Assembly (NCBI GenBank): GCA_012841175.1
Contig: DUVG01000060.1
Span: 1 to 19,064, forward strand
DNA length: 19,064 nt
Origin: Clostridium sp.
GTDB lineage: Bacteria; Bacillota; Clostridia; Acetivibrionales; Acetivibrionaceae
Direction: 5' to 3'
Shown here: piece by piece, positions 5,618-12,133 of the stretch
Layout: each line of letters starts with the position of its first letter
Position numbering within the stretch: the first letter of the stretch is position 1
Translations under genes and position numbers: made by a program
Notes under the pieces: generated by a model
The model's database searches: none
Seen by the model: only the letters and a program-made list of their open reading frames with translations
What the model was told of the DNA's origin: nothing

Positions 5618-6538
5618 CTAACTTTTAAGTTCACTTAAAATAAAATCTAAATACAAAGACACAATATTTATATCAGTTTTTGAATATAACATTCTTGCAC
5701 CAACAACATCTTCAATCTCATTAAAAACCATCTTTCCTCTATGAAATACAAAGTCTATACCTACAAGACTAAAATCAAACATCTCAATTATTTTATATAC
5801 TATAGACTTTTCTTCCTGGTTTAAATTATAAACTTCTGCCAATCCCCCTAAAGAGTAATTGCTTCTAAAATCAGAATTTGAAACTCTTAAAATAGAAGCT
5901 ATTATTTTGTCCTTTAAAACATAAACTCTTAAATCTTTTCCTAAATCACTAGCTGGTTTTTGAATTACAATACTTTCATCAGAAATTGAGTTTATAGCTT
6001 TTTTAAATTCATATTCATTTTTAACTAAAAAAACATTTTCTCCACCACTGCCAAAGGAAGGCTTTACAATAGATGGGTATTTAATAGAAGTAGAAGTACC
6101 TTTTTTAATAAAGCTTGTATCCATGATTTCAACATTTGCTTTTGAAACATATTGATAAGTTTTTTGCTTATCGTTGCATATAGTGCTTACAAAACTGTTA
6201 TTAAAAACAGGCACCCCCATAAGCTCAAAATGTTTAGTTAAAAGAGGGTTGATGGTTCTCATAATGACAAACTGTGGCATACTGCACTTTTTGTTTTTAT
6301 AAAAAAGATTACATTTATTATTTCTTATGCCAAATTCAACATCTTCAATTAGGATAAGTTTAAGTTCTATATTTCGTTTTTTACATTCTTCAAAATATAT
6401 GTTGATATAGTTTATATTTCGTTCCATTCTAAACTTATCATACAATAGCCATGCTTCCATTACTTTATTCCTACATTCCCTCGTATTATTATTTAGTTCT
6501 AAATGTATATAAGGCGCTTTTAAAGCTTTAGTTTGCAT
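5618..6538 (-). CDS. ATP-grasp ligase (YheC/RimK-like), second of a tandem pair
   Basis: This 306-residue protein has an ATP-grasp fold. The ATP-binding lysine segment is YPSIVKPSFGSGGENVFLV (Lys159). It is followed by QKPASDLGKDLRVYVLKDK (194-212), the arginine segment SNSDFRSNYSLGG (Arg225), GIDFVF (Asp262) and FNEIEDVVGARMLY (272-285). ATP-grasp enzymes join a carboxylate to an amine or similar group through an acyl-phosphate. RimK adds glutamates to a protein, and YheC/D are spore-associated relatives of unknown chemistry. The final metal motif reads E274-I-E276, where the partner gene and RimK have E-x-N. The ATG lies 11 bases inside the end of the partner gene, so the two are coupled. 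No substrate peptide is visible nearby. Confidence 0.85.
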   Translation of the reverse strand: MQTKALKAPYIHLELNNNTRECRNKVMEAWLLYDKFRMERNINYINIYFEECKKRNIELKLILIEDVEFGIRNNKCNLFYKNKKCSMPQFVIMRTINPLLTKHFELMGVPVFNNSFVSTICNDKQKTYQYVSKANVEIMDTSFIKKGTSTSIKYPSIVKPSFGSGGENVFLVKNEYEFKKAINSISDESIVIQKPASDLGKDLRVYVLKDKIIASILRVSNSDFRSNYSLGGLAEVYNLNQEEKSIVYKIIEMFDFSLVGIDFVFHRGKMVFNEIEDVVGARMLYSKTDINIVSLYLDFILSELKS

Positions 6539-7442
6539 AAACCTTTATGTCTAAATTTAAACCACATCCATTTACTTTCTCTATAATATCTTTTATAATG
6601 TGTTCTGCCACATTAACACCTGTACAGTCATATATGTTTTTAAAATGTGCGTTTGAATTTACTTCACAAAAGACTGGTTCACCATTTTCGCCAATTAAGA
6701 TATCAACGCCAGCAAAATCCAAACCAAGGATATCACATACTTTAACTGCAAGTTCAATTTGGGCGTCATTAGGGGTATACTCTTTCATTTTCCCACCATT
6801 TGTTATATTAGCTCTAAAATCATTTTCATTAAATCGGTACATTGATGTTACTGGCTTTCCACCAACAATGTGTATTCTTATATCCTTTCCTCTGCTAGAC
6901 TCTATAAATTCTTGAAACAAAATTGGTTTTGTTCCTAAAGATTTGAGCAATTCTATTAGTTTATCTTTGTTTTCAGCCATATAAACTTGCTGACCAAAAG
7001 AGCCAAAGCACTCTTTTACTATTAAGGGGAAACCTAGATTTTTTATTATCATATCAATAAATTCTTCATTTTCATAATTAATATCCCTATAAGTTTTAGG
7101 ACCTATAATTGTTTTAGGTGTTTTAATTCCACTTTGGAATAATTTTATATGTGATAATGATTTGTCATCACATATTTCAATTGCAGATGCGGAATTAAAA
7201 AGCCTAAAACCCTTTTCCTCTAAAAAGGTTGCAAGCCTTATATCCTTATCCCAAAATAAAATAAAGCTTGGTTTTTCAAAAATGTTAATGTTATCATAAT
7301 CAAATAAGCCACACATCAATTCAACATTTGTTTTTTTTATTAAATTAATATTTTGTTTTTCTGCTGCTTCTTGGAGCATGCTAAATATCTCCAAAAACTT
7401 TTTTGATTTGATAAAATGATTTACAACAAGCCATCCAGTCAT
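6528..7442 (-). CDS. ATP-grasp ligase (RimK-like), first of a tandem pair
   Basis: This 304-residue RimK-type ATP-grasp protein starts at the ATG at 7442 (MTGWLVVNHF), which is preceded by GGGGAGAAGG. A TTG start five codons upstream would lie in the ribosome site and is less likely. Core elements are LGFPLIVKECFGSFGQQVYM (Lys143), LFQEFIESSRGKDIRIHIVG (175-194), ENDFRANITNGG (Arg210), GVDILI (Asp247) and FCEVNSNAHFKNIYDCTGVN (258-277), with the canonical E260-x-N262 metal ligands. RimK relatives make alpha-L-glutamate-type peptide bonds on proteins or small molecules. The gene lies 92 bases behind the SOS-type yneA without an obvious terminator, and overlaps the second ATP-grasp gene by 11 bases. 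Confidence 0.88.
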   Translation of the reverse strand: MTGWLVVNHFIKSKKFLEIFSMLQEAAEKQNINLIKKTNVELMCGLFDYDNINIFEKPSFILFWDKDIRLATFLEEKGFRLFNSASAIEICDDKSLSHIKLFQSGIKTPKTIIGPKTYRDINYENEEFIDMIIKNLGFPLIVKECFGSFGQQVYMAENKDKLIELLKSLGTKPILFQEFIESSRGKDIRIHIVGGKPVTSMYRFNENDFRANITNGGKMKEYTPNDAQIELAVKVCDILGLDFAGVDILIGENGEPVFCEVNSNAHFKNIYDCTGVNVAEHIIKDIIEKVNGCGLNLDIKVYAN

Positions 7443-7478
7443 GATCCTTCTCCCCAAATTTATATTTTTGCATAAATC

Positions 7479-7487
7479 ATTTTATCA
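7479..7487 (-). promoter_or_regulatory. Possible extended -10 promoter for the ATP-grasp pair
   Basis: On the minus strand TGATAAAAT (an extended -10, TG-N-TAAAAT) lies about 40 bases before the first ATP-grasp ATG. No convincing -35 element is present at 17 bases. The pair may have its own weak promoter here in addition to read-through from yneA. Confidence 0.3.
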
Positions 7488-7534
7488 GAAGAATAACTTT
7501 TTTTAAAGGGTTTTGGGCAATAAACTTTTTAGTA

Positions 7535-7819
7535 CTATTCAACAATAATTATAAGTTCAGCACCTGCTTTAATTTCACTATTTTCTAAGTTATTTATTTC
7601 TATTATTCTATGTATGTATTCTCTTATATCGCCTCTTGTATTGTAGCTTTGCGCAATATCCCACAAGGTATCTCCACTTTTAATTTTTATAACTTCATAG
7701 CACTCTTCTTTATATCCATAAATATTAGCCATTGATATTATTATAAACATTGAAGTTAAAATAAAGGCAATAAAACATATAAATCTTTTTTTGTTTTTTA
7801 AAATATATCTTTTTTTCAT
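7535..7819 (-). CDS. yneA: YneA-like SOS cell-division suppressor (LysM protein)
   Basis: The 94-residue protein has a basic N-terminus, one hydrophobic membrane segment or uncleaved signal (about 13-31), and a C-terminal LysM domain (about 40-94) with VIKIKSGDTLWDIAQSY and a closing IKAGAELIIIV. In Bacillus, YneA is a short-lived LysM membrane protein that delays septation during the SOS response and is encoded divergently from lexA. The same arrangement is seen here, together with LexA boxes in the shared control region. I chose ATG 7819 because GGGAG lies about 9 bases upstream. An in-frame ATG at 7855 falls inside a LexA box, very close to the predicted transcription start, and adds 12 residues that do not fit a signal sequence. 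The assignment combines the domain with the gene context. Confidence 0.85.
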   Translation of the reverse strand: MKKRYILKNKKRFICFIAFILTSMFIIISMANIYGYKEECYEVIKIKSGDTLWDIAQSYNTRGDIREYIHRIIEINNLENSEIKAGAELIIIVE

Positions 7820-7848
7820 CAAAACCAACTCCCAAACAAACGATCTTA

Positions 7849-7862
7849 GGAACATGTGTTCT
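7849..7862. promoter_or_regulatory. LexA box 1 (yneA side)
   Basis: The sequence GGAACATGTGTTCT matches the Gram-positive LexA (DinR) consensus CGAACRNRYGTTCG except at the outermost bases. It lies just downstream of the predicted yneA transcription start, where a bound repressor would block elongation or open-complex formation. Confidence 0.75.
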
Positions 7863-7870
7863 TATAAAGA

Positions 7871-7899
7871 ATTATATCGAACATTAGTTCTTGTGTCAA
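7871..7899 (-). promoter_or_regulatory. Consensus sigma-A promoter of yneA
   Basis: On the minus strand TTGACA (7899-7894) and TATAAT (7876-7871) are both perfect consensus hexamers separated by exactly 17 bases. The spacer holds LexA box 2, so repression should be tight and induction strong once LexA is cleaved. Confidence 0.88.
7878..7891. promoter_or_regulatory. LexA box 2 (in the yneA promoter spacer)
   Basis: The sequence CGAACATTAGTTCT fits the Gram-positive LexA box with one outer mismatch. It occupies the spacer between the -35 and -10 of the yneA promoter. The distances to boxes 1 and 3 are 29 and 31 bases, roughly three helical turns, so dimers bound at all three could lie on one face of the DNA. 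Confidence 0.85.
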
Positions 7900-7908
7900 T
7901 ACTTTTAT

Positions 7909-7922
7909 CGAACATTAGTTTG
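7909..7922. promoter_or_regulatory. LexA box 3 (lexA promoter side)
   Basis: The sequence CGAACATTAGTTTG has the full left half of the LexA box and a weaker right half. Its last three bases overlap the lexA -35 hexamer TTGTTT. A weaker site over the repressor's own promoter fits the usual autoregulation of lexA, which must remain partly expressed. Confidence 0.75.
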
Positions 7923-7948
7923 TTTTTTTAAAAATAATGTGATATAAT
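7920..7948 (+). promoter_or_regulatory. Promoter of lexA
   Basis: TTGTTT (7920-7925) and a perfect TATAAT (7943-7948) are separated by 17 bases. Transcription would begin near 7955, about 25 bases before the ATG, and the ribosome site GAGGTG follows at 7970-7975. The -35 overlaps LexA box 3. Confidence 0.78.
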
Positions 7949-7980
7949 ACCCTTAAAACAAATATTTTTGAGGTGAAATA

Positions 7981-8637
7981 ATGAAAAATAAACTTACTAA
8001 AAAACAACAGGATATTCTTGAATTTTTAAATAAAGAAATAGAAACTAAGGGTTATCCCCCTTCAGTAAGAGAAATATGCCAAGCCGTTGGTTTTAAATCT
8101 ACATCTACAGTACACAGCTACTTAACTAAGTTAGAAAAGGAAGGATATATAGTAAAAGACCCTTCAAAACCACGTGCTCTTAAAGTTTTAAAAAATAACA
8201 AAAAAGAAAATTTAAAAAATTCTGATAATTATAATTCTGATAATTATTATAATAAAAAAGAACTTGTTGATGTGCCTATAGTTGGTAAAGTTACCGCAGG
8301 CCAACCTATATTAGCAGTTGAAAATATAGAAGATACTTTCCCGCTGCCTGTAGATTTTGTTCAAAATTCTTCCGCATTTATGCTAAAGGTAAGAGGGGAC
8401 AGTATGATAGAAGCTGGTATTTTTGATAATGACTATATACTGGTAAAACAGCAGTCTACCGCTTTAAATGGAGATATAGTAGTGGCTCTAATTGGAGATG
8501 AAGCAACTGTAAAAACTTTTTATCGTGAAAAAGAACATATCAGACTTCAACCAGAAAATAAATATTTAGATCCTATTATAGTAAGAGAGGATTTATTGAT
8601 TTTAGGTAAAGTAATAGGTGTTTTTAGAAAAATGTGA
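7981..8637 (+). CDS. lexA: SOS transcriptional repressor LexA
   Basis: LexA represses DNA-damage genes until RecA filaments trigger its self-cleavage. The 218-residue protein has an N-terminal winged helix-turn-helix (KQQDILEFLNKEI, then YPPSVREICQAVGFKSTSTV). It also has the cleavage site Ala106-Gly107 in GKVTAGQP, the catalytic Ser141 in RGDSM, and Lys178 in EATVKTF. The linker is slightly long and carries a small duplication, SDNYN-SDNYY, from AT-rich repeated codons. It is the only forward-strand gene in the window. It is transcribed divergently from yneA and convergently with hfq, and a hairpin terminator lies 40 bases after its stop. Confidence 0.98.
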   Translation: MKNKLTKKQQDILEFLNKEIETKGYPPSVREICQAVGFKSTSTVHSYLTKLEKEGYIVKDPSKPRALKVLKNNKKENLKNSDNYNSDNYYNKKELVDVPIVGKVTAGQPILAVENIEDTFPLPVDFVQNSSAFMLKVRGDSMIEAGIFDNDYILVKQQSTALNGDIVVALIGDEATVKTFYREKEHIRLQPENKYLDPIIVREDLLILGKVIGVFRKM

Positions 8638-8677
8638 TTTTTAGCCTTACAAACACAGATACTTTCTAAACATGGCT

Positions 8678-8711
8678 AAAAGAGACTTCTCACTTTTGAA
8701 GTCTCTTTTTT
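8678..8711 (+). terminator. Rho-independent terminator after lexA
   Basis: A 12-bp stem (AAAAGAGACTTC paired with GAAGTCTCTTTT) with an 8-base loop is followed directly by a run of T. On the opposite strand the stem is followed by only four T, so it may also serve, less strongly, to stop transcripts coming from hfq. The two genes converge on it. Confidence 0.85.
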
Positions 8712-8797
8712 ACCCGTATGTCATATTTAAAGGAACTACAAGAATTTCTTATTTATAGATTACCTTTTCAAAAGTAAAATTAGTAGCATATAAATTA

Positions 8798-9043
8798 TTA
8801 TTCGTTGGTTCTAGGGTCATTAAAAATAAGATTAACCAATTTCATTGGACTAATTGTAGAAATAGCATGTTTGTAAATTAGTTGTTGCCTCCCATCGCTA
8901 TCTAAAACAACAGTAAAGTTATCAAATCCCTTAACTAATCCCTTTAGTTGGAATCCATTAGTAAGATAGACTGTAACAGGAATATGTTCTTTCCTTACCT
9001 GATTTAAAAAGACATCTTGTAAATTAATAGTATTCTTAGTCAC
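8798..9043 (-). CDS. hfq: RNA chaperone Hfq
   Basis: Hfq is an Sm-like hexameric RNA-binding protein that promotes pairing and stability of small RNAs. The 81-residue protein has the Sm1 region NLQDVFLNQVRKEHIPVTVY and the Sm2 motif IYKHAISTISP (the KHA variant of the YKHA signature). The tail is short, as in other Firmicutes. The start codon is GTG at 9043, with a perfect AGGAGG 7 bases upstream. The gene is the last of the mutS-mutL-miaA-hfq run and begins 83 bases after miaA. The miaA-hfq neighbourhood is widely conserved. Confidence 0.96.
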   Translation of the reverse strand: MTKNTINLQDVFLNQVRKEHIPVTVYLTNGFQLKGLVKGFDNFTVVLDSDGRQQLIYKHAISTISPMKLVNLIFNDPRTNE

Positions 9044-9126
9044 AAATAATCCTCCTCTTTTTCTCTCTTTATTTTCTTTCTTTTATAAAATTATTTTTTA
9101 AAAAAATACATGCTACATTTTATATT

Positions 9127-10068
9127 CTACAAGATAATTCCATGTCTTGCAATATGATATTTGATTTTTTCTATAATTTCTTTTTTCCCACTTATTTCAT
9201 CTAATTTAATCCAGTAAATATTTTCTAGCTTTTTAAACCAAGTAATCTGTCTTTTTGCATATCGTCTTGTATCTCTTTTTAAGACATATAACGCATCTTC
9301 TTTGGAAATTTCGTCCTTTAAATATGACATTATTTCCTTATAACCTAACCCCTGCATAGCAATAGTATCTTTATCATACCCCATTTCCATTAAATTTCTT
9401 ACTTCCTCCACTAAGCCTTCTTCCATCATTATGTCTACTCTTTTTTCTATATCTTCATAAAGCCTTTTTCTTTCTTTATTAAGCCCTATAATAATATAGT
9501 TATATTTAGGAGGGTTTTTTAAAGACTCCTCCTGATGTAAAGAAATTGGCTTGTTGGTGTAAGTATATACTTCTATAGCCCTTATTACCCTTTTAACATT
9601 GTTCATATGTATTTTTTCAGCAGCTTTTGGGTCAATGGCTTTTAGTTTGTTGTGAATGTATTCATTTCCATATTTTTTCGCTTCTTCTGTAAGTTCTTCT
9701 CTTAATTTCCAGTCACAAATGGTATCAGCAAATTCAATGTTGTAAATAAGAGAATTGATGTAAAGTCCTGTGCCGCCGCATACTATTGGAATTTTCCCCT
9801 TTTTTAAAATTTCTCCAATATATTTGTATGCAAGTTTTTGATATTTTGCAACACTAAATTCTTCATCAGGCTCTACTTCATCTATAAGGTAGTGTTTTAT
9901 TCCAGCCATTTCTTCTTTATTTGGTTTGGCTGTCCCTATATCCATATATTTATACACCTGCATTGAATCGGCAGATACTATTTCACCTTGTATTTCTTTA
10001 GCAAGTTCTATTGAGACCTTTGTTTTTCCTGAAGCTGTAGGTCCCACAATAACTATTACATTATCCAT
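9127..10068 (-). CDS. miaA: tRNA dimethylallyltransferase MiaA
   Basis: MiaA transfers the dimethylallyl group from DMAPP to N6 of A37 in tRNAs that read U-starting codons, giving i6A. The 313-residue protein has the P-loop GPTASGKT (residues 9-16), then SADSMQVYKYMDIGTAKPN, the GGTGLYINSL motif, a tRNA-binding insertion, and DTRRYAKRQITWFK near the end. The ATG at 10068 lies 4 bases after the mutL stop, and its AAGGAT ribosome site overlaps that stop, so translation is probably coupled. MiaB, which acts next on the same nucleotide, is encoded upstream in the same direction. Confidence 0.98.
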   Translation of the reverse strand: MDNVIVIVGPTASGKTKVSIELAKEIQGEIVSADSMQVYKYMDIGTAKPNKEEMAGIKHYLIDEVEPDEEFSVAKYQKLAYKYIGEILKKGKIPIVCGGTGLYINSLIYNIEFADTICDWKLREELTEEAKKYGNEYIHNKLKAIDPKAAEKIHMNNVKRVIRAIEVYTYTNKPISLHQEESLKNPPKYNYIIIGLNKERKRLYEDIEKRVDIMMEEGLVEEVRNLMEMGYDKDTIAMQGLGYKEIMSYLKDEISKEDALYVLKRDTRRYAKRQITWFKKLENIYWIKLDEISGKKEIIEKIKYHIARHGIIL

Positions 10069-10072
10069 ATCC

Positions 10073-12052
10073 TTAAACTATCCTTTTAAACATCTTTTCT
10101 AATTCATATTTTGTGATTTTAATAATTGTCGGTCTGCCATGAGGACAAGTATAAGGGTTTTTAATTTGTGAAAGCTTTTTTAAAATATTTTGAATCTCAA
10201 TACTCCCAAGTTTTTCATTGGCTTTAACAGCACCCTTACATGCCATTTTATAAAGTATTTCCTCTGCAATATAAACATTGTCCTTTTTATTCTCTGACAT
10301 TAAAAAATCCAAAACATCTAAAAATGCTTCCTTTACACAGCCACTTTCACTGTTTGCAGGTACCGATCTTAGTATAATAGAATTATCACCAAAATTTTCA
10401 ATAATAAAACCTAATTTATTGAGGGTTTCATTTTTATCATTTATAAATTCTACCTCTTGATTTGTAAGTTCTATAACAATAGGCTCTAATAAATATTGAG
10501 CTAAACTTTCTTCTTTATAGTACTTTTCTTTTAAACTTTCAAAAACTATTCTCTCATGGGCTGCATGTTGATCAATTAAAAACAAATTTTCACCACTTTG
10601 AAGTATAATATATGTTGAAAAAATTTGTCCTATGATTTTTGAGTCAACAAGTATGTTTTCTTCAAATTCCTTTTTTTTGCTATATTCTTTATAATGCTCT
10701 TTATTATCTTCTTTATTATCCTCTTTGTTGCTGTTATTTTCAAGGTTTTTATGTGATATTTCTTCTTTTTTTTCTATAGTACTTAATTCTATAGTGCTTA
10801 AATCATTAGTATTACTAGCATTCAATGCTTCTTGAGCGTTTTTTTCATCTATATGTACTTTTTTAATTTCAATATTTTCAGCTTGTATGTCTACTGTGGG
10901 GGTAGACTCTTTTATTATAGGTTCAATTAATTCTTTAGAAGAGAAGGTCTCTTCACTTTTTATATCTCCAATTCCTTGCTGAACATATTCTTGTTCTTTT
11001 GAATCAATTTCATAATTAAAAACATTATTTTTTTTATTTTTAATTTCAATATTTTTAACAAGAGATTCACTTAAAAGGGCGTTATTTATAGCATAATATA
11101 CAGCCCTAAATACATCTTGTTCATTTGTAAACCGTACTTCCATTTTTGTAGGATGTACATTAACATCAACTAAAACAGGATTAACTTTTATCTTTAAAAC
11201 AACAAAAGCAAATTTGTTTTTCATAAGGCTTGTTTTGTAGGCCTCATCAATGGCAGCTGATATAGTTTTATTTTTAATATATCTTCCGTTTATGTAAATG
11301 GATTGCCAGCTTCTAGTAGACCTTGATATAGAAGGTTTTCCTGCAAATCCATCTATTTTGAACATATCATCTTTATAAGAAATTTTTACACATTCTTTTG
11401 CAGTTTCTTTTCCGTATATACTAAATATTGTGCTAAGAAGATCATTATTTCCTGGTGTATGTACAACTGTTTTTTTATTATTTATAAGCTTAAAAGATAT
11501 ATGAGGATTTCCTAATGCTATTCTATTTACAATATCTGAAATATATCCTGCCTCTGTAGAATCTTTTTTTAAAAATTTAAATCTTGCAGGGGTGTTAAAA
11601 AACAAATCATTGACTGTAAAACTTGTCCCAACAGGACATCCCACTTGACTTATCTCTTCCACCACACCGCCTTTTAATCTGACATAGCTTCCAAATGACT
11701 TATCTTTAGTTTTTGATGTAAGTTCAACAACAGATACTGATGCTATACTTGCTAGTGCTTCTCCTCTAAAACCTAATGTTGAAATCCCATCTAGATCATT
11801 AGAACTTCTAATTTTACTTGTTGCATGCCTTTCAAAAGCAATTAAAACATCGTCTTCTTCCATTCCACAACCATTGTCAATTACTTTAATTTGAGTTATT
11901 CCACCTTTTTGAATTTCTACTGTTATATTTGAACTCCCTGCATCAATGGAGTTTTCTATAAGTTCCTTTACAACTGATGCAGGATTTTCAACAACTTCTC
12001 CAGCCGCTATTTGATTAGATGTATTTTCGTCAAGTATTACAATTTGTCCCAT
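10073..12052 (-). CDS. mutL: DNA mismatch repair protein MutL (endonuclease type)
   Basis: The 659-residue protein has the GHKL ATPase motifs LIENSIDAG (31-39), DNGCGM (59-64) and GFRGEAL (94-100), and a transducer domain to about residue 330. The C-terminal domain carries DQHAAHERIVFE (494-505), which fits the DQHA(X)2E(X)4E metal motif of MutL proteins that nick DNA, plus ACKGAV (604-609) and CPHGRPT (636-642). It is therefore the nicking MutL of bacteria without MutH. The linker (about 335-465) is low-complexity and contains tandem repeats: STIEL-STIE, and four four-residue units beginning with KE (KEDN, KEDN, KEHY, KEYS). The gene lies between mutS and miaA. Confidence 0.98.
   Translation of the reverse strand: MGQIVILDENTSNQIAAGEVVENPASVVKELIENSIDAGSSNITVEIQKGGITQIKVIDNGCGMEEDDVLIAFERHATSKIRSSNDLDGISTLGFRGEALASIASVSVVELTSKTKDKSFGSYVRLKGGVVEEISQVGCPVGTSFTVNDLFFNTPARFKFLKKDSTEAGYISDIVNRIALGNPHISFKLINNKKTVVHTPGNNDLLSTIFSIYGKETAKECVKISYKDDMFKIDGFAGKPSISRSTRSWQSIYINGRYIKNKTISAAIDEAYKTSLMKNKFAFVVLKIKVNPVLVDVNVHPTKMEVRFTNEQDVFRAVYYAINNALLSESLVKNIEIKNKKNNVFNYEIDSKEQEYVQQGIGDIKSEETFSSKELIEPIIKESTPTVDIQAENIEIKKVHIDEKNAQEALNASNTNDLSTIELSTIEKKEEISHKNLENNSNKEDNKEDNKEHYKEYSKKKEFEENILVDSKIIGQIFSTYIILQSGENLFLIDQHAAHERIVFESLKEKYYKEESLAQYLLEPIVIELTNQEVEFINDKNETLNKLGFIIENFGDNSIILRSVPANSESGCVKEAFLDVLDFLMSENKKDNVYIAEEILYKMACKGAVKANEKLGSIEIQNILKKLSQIKNPYTCPHGRPTIIKITKYELEKMFKRIV
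10679..10726. repeat. Four 12-base tandem units in the mutL linker
   Basis: On the minus strand four consecutive 12-base units encode KEDN, KEDN, KEHY and KEYS. The first two differ at one base, and the other two have drifted. The repeat keeps the reading frame and lies in the disordered linker of MutL, so length changes there are probably tolerated. Confidence 0.75.
10773..10802. repeat. 15-base tandem duplication in the mutL linker
   Basis: Two adjacent 15-base copies, differing at two positions, encode the duplicated residues STIEL and STIEK. The duplication is in frame and sits in the same linker as the 12-base repeats. Confidence 0.7.
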
Positions 12053-12133
12053 AAATATAACCTTCCTAAAATACTGTATTTAAATCCTGTAAATAAAAAC
12101 CTAAATCTATACTTTAACTAAATATTTTTCACT

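Noticed and set aside
7820..7855. YneA start at the upstream ATG at 7855
   Set aside because: That ATG is inside a LexA box about 10 bases from the predicted transcription start and leaves no room for a ribosome site.
8712..8797. A small gene or small RNA between the lexA terminator and hfq
   Set aside because: No promoter, hairpin or ribosome site could be supported in these 86 bases.
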